From NCBI GenBank assembly GCA_022615525.1, contig JAKEGN010000098.1:1-5255 (forward strand): a stretch of 5,255 nt of DNA, in the 5' to 3' direction. The stretch comes from Woeseiaceae bacterium. Its GTDB lineage: Bacteria; Pseudomonadota; Gammaproteobacteria; Steroidobacterales; Woeseiaceae. Below, piece by piece: positions 1 to 5,255 of this stretch. Under the pieces are notes generated by a model. It ran no database searches. It worked only from the letters and a program-made list of their open reading frames with translations, and was not told the DNA's origin. The position numbers were made by a program, and so were the translations under genes. Each line of letters opens with the position of its first letter. The first letter of the stretch is position 1.

Positions 1-1
1 C

Positions 2-448
2 CTTATGTTGTTGACGGACGACGGTCGCCTCCAGGCAAGGATCACGGAGCCGAGCAAAAAACTTGCCAAGACCTACGTCGTGCAGGTCGAAGGCACGGCA
101 GGTCCGCAACACATCGACGCCCTGAAGTCGGGTGTTAGGTTGAAGGACGGTCCGGCATGTGCCATTGATGCACGCCTGGTACCGGCGCCGCCCGTACTGT
201 GGCCCAGGCAACCGCCAATACGCTACCGGGCCCGTATTCCGACGAGCTGGGCGGAGATCTCGATCGATGAAGGACGCAACCGGCAGATCCGGCGCATGAC
301 GGCAGCCATAGGACTGCCGACGTTGCGCCTCATCAGACTTAGCGTCGGGCCCTGGTCCGTCGGAAACCTCCGACCGGGCGAAAGCCGTTTGCTGGAAAAC
401 GAGGTCGCATGGAGGAACCTGGAATCGCCGCCTCAGGTCCCGTTGTGA
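2..448 (+). CDS. rluE: RluE-type 23S rRNA pseudouridine synthase, C-terminal part (5' end outside window)
   Basis: This is the last 148 codons of a pseudouridine synthase of the RsuA/RluB/RluE/RluF group, which isomerises a specific uridine in ribosomal RNA (U2457 of 23S rRNA for E. coli RluE). The reading frame is open to the window edge. The first visible residues, LMLLTDDGRLQ, correspond to the segment just after the catalytic aspartate motif (D-T-E-G-L), so the catalytic Asp and the N-terminus lie outside the window. The ATG at position 5 is therefore an internal methionine, not the start. The family signatures VVQVEG, then WPRQPPIR, IPTSW (nt 236-250) and EGRNRQIRRM (nt 269-298), followed by LPTLRLIR, match RluE better than RluB or RsuA, as far as I can judge by memory. 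The gene ends with TGA inside the 3' end of the convergent DAHP synthase gene. The exact target uridine is inferred from family resemblance. Confidence 0.88.
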   Translation, partial: LMLLTDDGRLQARITEPSKKLAKTYVVQVEGTAGPQHIDALKSGVRLKDGPACAIDARLVPAPPVLWPRQPPIRYRARIPTSWAEISIDEGRNRQIRRMTAAIGLPTLRLIRLSVGPWSVGNLRPGESRLLENEVAWRNLESPPQVPL

Positions 449-1791
449 CGCAGGCCTGCGATGCGCATCGCGATTTCCATGGCCTGCTCGTAGTTGAGTC
501 GAGGATCGACGGCGGACCTGTAGGCGCGTGCCAAATCCGCATCCGTCAGACCGCGTGCGCCGCCGGTGCATTCCGTGACGTTTTCGCCGGTGAGTTCCAA
601 ATGCACGCCGCCAAGGTAACTGCCCATCGCCTGGTGCACACGGAACGCTGATTCCAGCTCGGATACGATCTTGTCGAAGCGCCGAGTCTTGATGCCGTCC
701 GCCGTACTTTCGGTGTTTCCGTGCATGGGATCGCAGATCCACAGTACCGGTGACCCGGTTTCGCGCACGGCACGTATGAGTGCCGGCAGACGATCCTCGA
801 TCTGGCTTGCGCCGAAGCGGTGAATCAGGCTGAGCCGGCCAGGTTCGTTGGCCGGATTCAGCACGCGGATCAGGTCCTGCAGCCACTCCCCGGTCATGCC
901 GGCTCCGACCTTGATTCCGATAGGGTTGGCAATGCCGCGGAAATACTCGACATGCGCACCGTCCAGCGTCGCGGTGCGCATGCCAATCCACGGGAAGTGC
1001 GTCGTCAGGTTGTACCAGAGCTTGCGCCGGCCGAGGAACCTCGTCTGCGCCTGTTCGTAGGACAGGTGCAAGCCTTCATGCGCTGCGTAAATGTCAGCCC
1101 GCTGCGTGTCGTGCAGGGCACGCCCGGTGATGGATTCCAGAAAGTCCAGGGAATTCGAAATGGAGCGAACCACGTCCCGGTACTGGTCGGCCATTTTCGA
1201 ATGGCCCACCCAATCGAGGTCCCAATATTCCGGGTGATGCAGGTCCGCGAAACCGCCATCCACCAGGGACCGCACGAAATTCAAGGTCAGAGCAGCGCGC
1301 TCGTAGCCTCGCAGGATGAGCTGTGGGTCCGGGACGCGATCACTGGCGGTAAAGGGATTGCGATTGACGAGGTCCCCGCGAAAGCTCGGCAGTGTCATCC
1401 CGTCCCGCGACTCCTGGTCCGCCGATCTCGGCTTGGCATACTGCCCTGCCATGCGCCCGACCCGGATCACCGGCTTTTTCAATCCGTACAGCAGGACCAG
1501 GCTCATCTGCAGGAGAATCTTGAGCTTGGCGACGATGGATTCCGAAGTGCAGTCCTGGAAACTCTCCGCACAATCGCCACCTTGCAACACGAAAGCCTCG
1601 CCGCGTTGCGCGCGCGCAAACTGCGTTTTCAGTGCGTCCACTTCCCACGAGGTCACTATGGGTGGCAGCCGGCTGAGCTCCGCAATGGCGCGGTCGAGCG
1701 CATCCCGGTCGGGATAGTTCGGCTGCTGGGCGGCAACGAGGCGTTGCCAGCTGGCGGGATGCCAGTCGCTAGCGGATGGTGTGCGGGTCAC
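433..1791 (-). CDS. aroG: Class II 3-deoxy-7-phosphoheptulonate (DAHP) synthase
   Basis: The 452-aa product is a cytoplasmic TIM-barrel enzyme that condenses phosphoenolpyruvate with erythrose 4-phosphate, the first step of the shikimate pathway to aromatic amino acids. It is of the plant/Mycobacterium-like class II, not the E. coli AroF/G/H class I. Visible motifs are WHPASW (residues 10-15), QGGDCAE (70-76), VGRMAGQYAKPRS (111-123), DGAHVEY (277-283), IKVG (293-296), DPMHGNT (354-360), HLELTGENVTEC (397-408) and DPRLN (429-433). By comparison with the M. tuberculosis enzyme, the metal ligands are C74, H357, E399 and D429, and the substrate-binding basic residues are R113, K120, K294 and R325; all are present. 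Translation starts at GTG. No ATG, GTG or TTG lies between it and the upstream in-frame stop (TAA, revcomp of 1882-1884), and the conserved N-terminal W-P-x-S-W follows directly, so the start is firm although no good Shine-Dalgarno is visible. The symbol follows mycobacterial usage and varies between genomes. Confidence 0.96.
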   Translation of the reverse strand: MTRTPSASDWHPASWQRLVAAQQPNYPDRDALDRAIAELSRLPPIVTSWEVDALKTQFARAQRGEAFVLQGGDCAESFQDCTSESIVAKLKILLQMSLVLLYGLKKPVIRVGRMAGQYAKPRSADQESRDGMTLPSFRGDLVNRNPFTASDRVPDPQLILRGYERAALTLNFVRSLVDGGFADLHHPEYWDLDWVGHSKMADQYRDVVRSISNSLDFLESITGRALHDTQRADIYAAHEGLHLSYEQAQTRFLGRRKLWYNLTTHFPWIGMRTATLDGAHVEYFRGIANPIGIKVGAGMTGEWLQDLIRVLNPANEPGRLSLIHRFGASQIEDRLPALIRAVRETGSPVLWICDPMHGNTESTADGIKTRRFDKIVSELESAFRVHQAMGSYLGGVHLELTGENVTECTGGARGLTDADLARAYRSAVDPRLNYEQAMEIAMRIAGLRHNGT

Positions 1792-1988
1792 GTTGATCGA
1801 GTTTTGCGCAAAGGGTAACGATAGCCGGACTATGCCATGCGGTTCGCGAACGAGGCAAAAGTTTCGCGTGCAATCAGGCGTTTACACCTGCAGGACCCTG
1901 CGACTCCGAATCCGGGCGGCGCTCCGCATACGGCAGGCAAGGCGCACAGCCACATAGCGAAAAGCAGCTGGAAAGGTCGCGACGACAT

Positions 1989-2003
1989 TGGCACAATGCG
2001 CGC
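1989..2003 (+). promoter_or_regulatory. Possible sigma-54 (-24/-12) promoter for the lysine-degradation operon
   Basis: TGGCAC at 1989-1994 matches the -24 half of the sigma-54 consensus exactly, and a GC dinucleotide (2002-2003) falls at the correct 10-nt distance from the GG for the -12 half. The two T residues that normally precede it (TTGC) are replaced by GC, so only half of the -12 element is conserved. It lies 62 nt upstream of the dehydrogenase ATG in the correct orientation. Sigma-54 control would suit an amino-acid-degrading operon, but this is a weak match that can occur by chance in GC-rich DNA. Confidence 0.22.
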
Positions 2004-2056
2004 CTTCGTTGCCCTGCCCTGCTGCAGCCGGCGCAACGCCGCGAACGCTACCCACT

Positions 2057-2060
2057 GGAG
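2057..2060 (+). promoter_or_regulatory. Ribosome binding site that fixes the lysine dehydrogenase start
   Basis: GGAG followed by a 5-nt spacer (TATCC) and ATG at 2066. The open frame runs upstream to a TTG at 1988, but that would add 26 residues (starting AQCAPSLPCPAAAG) before the Rossmann-fold N-terminus. The Shine-Dalgarno and the family alignment both favour ATG 2066. Confidence 0.7.
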
Positions 2061-2065
2061 TATCC

Positions 2066-3238
2066 ATGCAAGACATCCTGGTCCTTGGTGCCGGCAAGAT
2101 CGGCGCGCTGATTTCCGGCCTGCTCGGTGATTGCGGGGACTACCGGGTGCAGCTGGTGGACAGCGTCGAGGGTGCTGCCGACGAGGTGGTGAGTGCACAC
2201 GGCCTCACTACCGTCAAGGCGTTCACCTTCGATGCCGGAGACGAAGCAGCGCTGACGGCTCATGTCCGCAAGCACAAGCCCTCGACTGTGATTTCCGGCC
2301 TGCCCTACTTTTGCAATCCGCAGGTTGCGCGTGTAGCGCGTACCGAGAAGCTGCACTATTTCGATCTCACCGAAGATGTCGCGGTGACTGCCGCGGTGCG
2401 CAAGCTCGCCGAAGGCGCGGACACCGTGTTCGTACCGCAGTGCGGGCTCGCGCCTGGATTCATCAGTATTGCGGCAAACGAACTCATGAAGCATTTCGAC
2501 GAAGTACGGTCGGTCAAGCTTCGTGTCGGGGCGCTGCCGCAGCATCCGAACAACGTGCTGAAGTATTCGCTGACATGGTCGACCGACGGTCTCATCAATG
2601 AATACGGCAACATGTGCCAGAGCGTACGCAACGGCAAGGAAGTCGATGTACTGCCGCTCGAAGGCCTCGAGGAAATCGAAATCGACGGCACGCGTTACGA
2701 GGCCTTCAATACATCCGGCGGACTCGGATCGCTGGGCGAGACCTATCGCGGCAAGGTTCGCTCGATGAACTACAAGACCATTCGCTATCCGGGCCATTGC
2801 GAGCAAATGCGCCTGCTGATGAACGGGTTGAAACTGAACGATGACCGCGCGACGTTCAAGCGCATCCTCGAGAATGCGGTACCGCAGACACTGCAGGACG
2901 TCGTCATCATTTATGCCGCGGTAACGGGCATGCAGGACGGTGAGTTTCGCGAAGAGAACTACGTCAACAAGGTGTATCCGGAAGTCGTCGCCGGGCGCCT
3001 TTGGTCCGCGATCCAGATTACGACTGCCGCGGGCGTTTGCAGCGTGGTTGATTGCATCCTGACGGGCGCGGGCAAGCGCAAGGGATTCATCGCGCAGGAG
3101 CAGTTCAGCCTGCAGGACATACTCGGCAATCGCTTCGGGCAGTACTACGAGCACGGCGGCAGCAACATCGTCTCGTCAGAGCTGGTGGCGAGCGGCGAGA
3201 CCGGGCACCAGCGCGCTGCACGGAGGAGAAAGAAATGA
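2066..3238 (+). CDS. Lysine 6-dehydrogenase / saccharopine dehydrogenase family protein
   Basis: The 390-aa product is a predicted cytoplasmic NAD(P)-dependent dehydrogenase. Residues 1-13 (MQDILVLGAGKIG) form the beta strand and GxGxxG dinucleotide-binding turn of a saccharopine dehydrogenase-type Rossmann domain. CGLAPGF (126-132), FNTSGGLGSL (214-223) and YKTIRYPGHCE (236-246) are the landmarks of the C-terminal substrate domain. This pattern and the length resemble Geobacillus lysine 6-dehydrogenase (about 385 aa), which deaminates the epsilon-amino group of L-lysine to 2-aminoadipate 6-semialdehyde, more than the longer yeast LYS9-type saccharopine dehydrogenases. The next gene encodes the enzyme that would consume that product, which supports the role. 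A saccharopine-cleaving activity paired with a separate lysine-ketoglutarate reductase cannot be excluded, but no such gene is visible here. The stop codon overlaps the next start as ATGA. The C-terminus (RRRKK) is highly basic because its codons contain the downstream Shine-Dalgarno. Confidence 0.88.
   Translation: MQDILVLGAGKIGALISGLLGDCGDYRVQLVDSVEGAADEVVSAHGLTTVKAFTFDAGDEAALTAHVRKHKPSTVISGLPYFCNPQVARVARTEKLHYFDLTEDVAVTAAVRKLAEGADTVFVPQCGLAPGFISIAANELMKHFDEVRSVKLRVGALPQHPNNVLKYSLTWSTDGLINEYGNMCQSVRNGKEVDVLPLEGLEEIEIDGTRYEAFNTSGGLGSLGETYRGKVRSMNYKTIRYPGHCEQMRLLMNGLKLNDDRATFKRILENAVPQTLQDVVIIYAAVTGMQDGEFREENYVNKVYPEVVAGRLWSAIQITTAAGVCSVVDCILTGAGKRKGFIAQEQFSLQDILGNRFGQYYEHGGSNIVSSELVASGETGHQRAARRRKK
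3222..3228 (+). promoter_or_regulatory. Strong ribosome binding site inside the dehydrogenase gene for the ALDH7 gene
   Basis: GGAGGAG lies 6 nt before the ATG at 3235, a near-perfect Shine-Dalgarno at good spacing. It identifies ATG 3235 as the start even though the frame is open upstream to 3052. It is embedded in the last codons of the upstream gene (CGG AGG AGA AAG AAA TGA), and the upstream TGA overlaps the ATG as ATGA. This points to coupled translation of the two proteins. Confidence 0.85.
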
Positions 3239-4752
3239 ACGCGGTACTCGCGAAACTCGGTTTGCAGGCGGTCAATCCGGGCACCTGGCTCGGCTCAAAA
3301 GCTCTGGAGACGGTGTCTGCGCCGCTGATCGAGTCCCTGAACCCGGCCAGTGGCAAGGTCATCGCCAGCGTGCGCTCGACCACGGATGCGGAATACGAAG
3401 CGATGGTGTCCGCCGCGCGCGAAGCGTTTCTGCAATGGCGCAAGGTTCCCGCACCGGTCCGCGGCGATGCCATACGCCGGGTCGGTAACGCGCTGCGCGA
3501 CAACAAGGACGCGCTGGGCAGCCTGGTGACGCTGGAGATGGGCAAGATCAAGGCCGAAGGCGACGGCGAAGTGCAGGAGATGATCGACATCGCGGACTTC
3601 GCTGTCGGCCAGTCACGCATGCTCTACGGGAATTCAATGCATTCGGAACGCCCGAAGCACCGTATGTACGAGCAATGGCATCCGCTCGGCCTGGTCGGCA
3701 CGATCTCGGCATTCAATTTTCCGGTCGCCGTCTGGTCGTGGAACGCATTCATCGCAGCAATTTGCGGCAACGTCAATATCTGGAAGCCCTCGCCGAAAAC
3801 GCCGTTGTGCGGCGTCGCCGTGCAAAAAATCTGCAACGAAGCGCTGGCTGGCAGCGGATTGCCGGAGATTTTCTTTCTCTTCAATGACGGTGAGAACCGA
3901 CTGGCGCAGAAATTCGTCGACGACCGGCGCATCGACCTGGTGTCTTTCACCGGCTCCACGCCGGTCGGTCGCAAGGTCGGGGAGCGCGTGGCGGCGCGGC
4001 TCGGCCGCTGTTTGCTGGAACTCGGCGGCAACAATGCCATCATCGTGGACGAGTTCGCAAACCTGGACATCGCCGTACCCGGCATCGTGTTCGGATCAGT
4101 CGGCACAGCGGGTCAGCGTTGCACTTCGACGCGGCGCATCATCGTGCACAAATCGCGCCTGGCGGAACTGAAGACGCGACTGGTCAAAGCCTACGGGCAG
4201 GTACGCATCGGTGATCCGCTGGAGAAAAGCACACTGATGGGACCGTTGATCGACGAGCCAGCCGTGCACCGCTTCGAGCTTGCCATCAAGGCGGTCGAAT
4301 CGGCGGGTGGCGAGTTGTTGTGCGGCGGCAAACGGATCGACCGCTCTGGATTTTTTGTCGAGCCGGCTATCGCGATTGCGCGGAACGACTTCGACATAGT
4401 GCAAGCCGAGACCTTCGGGCCGCTACTCTACCTGATCCCGTACGACTCCCTGGATGAAGCCATCGCGCTGCAAAATGGCGTCGCGCAAGGTTTGTCGTCC
4501 GCCATATTTACGGACAGGCTGCAACACGCCGAGTATTTCCTGTCACATGCTGGTTCCGATTGCGGCATCGCAAATGTCAATATCGGCACTTCGGGCGCCG
4601 AAATCGGCGGCGCATTCGGCGGCGAGAAAGATACAGGCGGCGGGCGCGAGGCGGGATCGGATTCCTGGAAGGCGTATATGCGCCGGCAGACCAACACCAT
4701 CAACTGGGGATCGGACCTGCCGCTGGCACAAGGCATCGATTTCAGACTCTAG
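3235..4752 (+). CDS. amaB: 2-aminoadipate 6-semialdehyde (piperideine-6-carboxylate) dehydrogenase, ALDH7/antiquitin family
   Basis: The 505-aa product is an NAD(P)-dependent aldehyde dehydrogenase that oxidises 2-aminoadipate 6-semialdehyde to 2-aminoadipate in lysine degradation. The ALDH catalytic set is complete: N161 (AFNFP), K184 (WKPSPKTP), the cofactor turn FTGSTPVG (238-245), general base E262 (LELGG), nucleophile C296 (GQRC) and E392 in ETFGP. Membership of ALDH7 is shown by NVNIGTSGAEIGGAFGGEKD and the following TGGGREAGSDSWKAYMRR. Compared with human ALDH7A1 (nucleophile C302), a constant offset of 6 puts the aminoadipate-anchoring residues E121 and R301 at E115 and R295, both present, which supports the substrate. 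Length matches the family (about 500-510 aa). It is the second gene of a translationally coupled pair with the lysine dehydrogenase. The symbol follows Pseudomonas putida usage; pcd is also used. Confidence 0.95.
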   Translation: MNAVLAKLGLQAVNPGTWLGSKALETVSAPLIESLNPASGKVIASVRSTTDAEYEAMVSAAREAFLQWRKVPAPVRGDAIRRVGNALRDNKDALGSLVTLEMGKIKAEGDGEVQEMIDIADFAVGQSRMLYGNSMHSERPKHRMYEQWHPLGLVGTISAFNFPVAVWSWNAFIAAICGNVNIWKPSPKTPLCGVAVQKICNEALAGSGLPEIFFLFNDGENRLAQKFVDDRRIDLVSFTGSTPVGRKVGERVAARLGRCLLELGGNNAIIVDEFANLDIAVPGIVFGSVGTAGQRCTSTRRIIVHKSRLAELKTRLVKAYGQVRIGDPLEKSTLMGPLIDEPAVHRFELAIKAVESAGGELLCGGKRIDRSGFFVEPAIAIARNDFDIVQAETFGPLLYLIPYDSLDEAIALQNGVAQGLSSAIFTDRLQHAEYFLSHAGSDCGIANVNIGTSGAEIGGAFGGEKDTGGGREAGSDSWKAYMRRQTNTINWGSDLPLAQGIDFRL

Positions 4753-5249
4753 CCGCCCACCCCTCGGCCCAGGGCTACGAAACGGTTCCCGGCACGGTCC
4801 TTGGTGACGGCGTTGCCGGCAAATACCTGCCCATTCATCGCTATGTAAACGCCGGGTTCGACCAGCTGCACGGCGGCAACCGCCATGCCGATGTTGAATA
4901 CTGCATCGGTGCTGCGAAAGCGGGCCGGGCTCAAAGCACCCGTCAGCACGATTTTCTTGCCAGGCAATCCCTGCAAGGCCGCGGCGGTTTCCGTCATGGT
5001 GTCGGTGCCATGCGTGATGACATACATGCTTGCATCGTCATTCGACAGGAAGCGTCGCAGTTCGGCACGGTCTTCGGCGGTGATATCCAGGCTGTCCTTC
5101 TGGAACAGCGAAATCACGTCGAAGTCGAATGTGGCGAGGCCATCGGCAAGTATGTGACGGACCTGAGAATCACCGACCTCGAACTGGCTCATGGCGTCGA
5201 AGTAGATCTTGTCGATCGTACCGCCGGTGGTTACGAATCGGATGAACAT
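4749..5249 (-). CDS. Short asparaginase-like protein (N-terminal catalytic domain only)
   Basis: The 166-aa product matches only the N-terminal alpha/beta domain of bacterial type I/II L-asparaginases, which hydrolyse L-asparagine to aspartate and ammonia. FVTTGGTIDK (residues 5-14) carries the nucleophilic threonine T11; ITHGTDTMTET (78-88) carries T82 and D83; MNGQVF (138-143) and NAVTKDR (146-152) carry K150. These correspond to T12, T89, D90 and K162 of E. coli asparaginase II. The C-terminal domain of full-length enzymes (about 330 aa), which closes the active site across the dimer, is absent, and the TAG stop follows a glycine-rich tail (GRGVGG). Short asparaginase-domain proteins of this size are a known family, so this is probably intact and not truncated. 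ATG 5249 fits the family N-terminus, but only 6 bases upstream are visible, so the ribosome binding site and a longer start cannot be judged. No signal peptide is seen, so it is probably cytoplasmic. The substrate is uncertain. Confidence 0.88.
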   Translation of the reverse strand: MFIRFVTTGGTIDKIYFDAMSQFEVGDSQVRHILADGLATFDFDVISLFQKDSLDITAEDRAELRRFLSNDDASMYVITHGTDTMTETAAALQGLPGKKIVLTGALSPARFRSTDAVFNIGMAVAAVQLVEPGVYIAMNGQVFAGNAVTKDRAGNRFVALGRGVGG

Positions 5250-5255
5250 CGGGCC

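Larger units (their letters stand above)
1792..2065. promoter_or_regulatory. Divergent intergenic control region
   Basis: These 274 bp separate the divergently transcribed DAHP synthase and lysine dehydrogenase genes and must hold the start signals of both. No convincing gene lies inside; one short minus-strand frame is discussed under findings. Visible elements are a 10-bp perfect palindrome GTTCGCGAAC (1842-1851), a 16-bp near-palindrome CAGGCGTTTACACCTG (1875-1890) followed directly by CAGGACCCTG (1891-1900), and a sigma-54-like motif (1989-2003). For the minus-strand gene, a weak sigma-70-like pair TTGCCT (revcomp of 1853-1858) and CATAGT (revcomp of 1829-1834) with an 18-bp spacer is possible, about 38 nt before the GTG. 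Each promoter assignment is speculative; that this stretch is a regulatory region follows from the gene arrangement. Confidence 0.5.

Noticed and set aside
5..7. ATG near the left edge as the start of the pseudouridine synthase
   Set aside because: The frame is open to the edge, and starting here would remove the catalytic aspartate and N-terminal half, so it is an internal codon of a gene cut by the window.
820..1818. Long plus-strand open frame (332 codons) opposite the DAHP synthase
   Set aside because: It is fully antisense to a gene with complete family motifs, its translation has no recognisable domain, and long spurious frames are common opposite GC-rich genes.
2048..3154. Long minus-strand open frame (368 codons) opposite the lysine dehydrogenase
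   Set aside because: Antisense shadow of a clear enzyme gene; the translated sequence resembles no family I know and has no ribosome binding site in a sensible place.
3052..3234. 61-codon N-terminal extension of the ALDH7 frame
   Set aside because: It lies inside the dehydrogenase gene in another frame, is arginine-rich shadow sequence, and the strong GGAGGAG with ATG 3235 matches the family N-terminus.
4600..4900. Rho-independent terminator at the ALDH7/asparaginase junction
   Set aside because: I found no GC-rich hairpin followed by a T run on either strand; the coding regions overlap.
4749..5249. Asparaginase as a broken pseudogene of a full-length enzyme
   Set aside because: No remnant of the C-terminal domain is seen beyond the stop, since the next gene begins at once on the other strand; all catalytic residues are kept, and proteins of this length form their own family.

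Overview
This window is GC-rich (roughly 60% or a little more), gene-dense bacterial chromosome. The genes point to a proteobacterium and most likely a gammaproteobacterium: the partial pseudouridine synthase resembles RluE, which is typical of that class, and it sits next to a class II DAHP synthase and a lysine dehydrogenase / antiquitin-type aldehyde dehydrogenase pair. The genus cannot be fixed from the sequence alone. I see no mobile element, CRISPR array, tRNA, rRNA or phage gene, and no sign of an undescribed defence or biosynthetic system.

Layout: (1) 1-448, + strand, the C-terminal part of an RluE-type 23S rRNA pseudouridine synthase that enters from the left edge. (2) 433-1791, - strand, a complete class II 3-deoxy-7-phosphoheptulonate (DAHP) synthase, the entry enzyme of the shikimate pathway. 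Its 3' end overlaps the 3' end of the rluE-like gene by 16 bp. (3) 1792-2065, a 274-bp divergent intergenic region holding the start signals of both flanking genes, several short inverted repeats and a weak sigma-54-like motif. (4) 2066-3238, + strand, a lysine 6-dehydrogenase / saccharopine dehydrogenase family protein. (5) 3235-4752, + strand, an ALDH7 (antiquitin) aldehyde dehydrogenase, joined to gene 4 by an ATGA stop/start overlap. (6) 4749-5249, - strand, a short asparaginase-like protein consisting only of the N-terminal catalytic domain. It converges on gene 5, and the two TAG stop codons share one CTAG.

Genes 4 and 5 form an evident two-gene lysine-degradation operon. The dehydrogenase would oxidise the epsilon-amino group of L-lysine to 2-aminoadipate 6-semialdehyde (in equilibrium with piperideine-6-carboxylate), and the aldehyde dehydrogenase would oxidise that to 2-aminoadipate. 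The main points for a second look are the single-domain asparaginase that keeps all the N-terminal active-site residues, the compact overlapping gene ends, a Shine-Dalgarno sequence that doubles as codons for a basic C-terminal tail, and the control region between genes 2 and 4.
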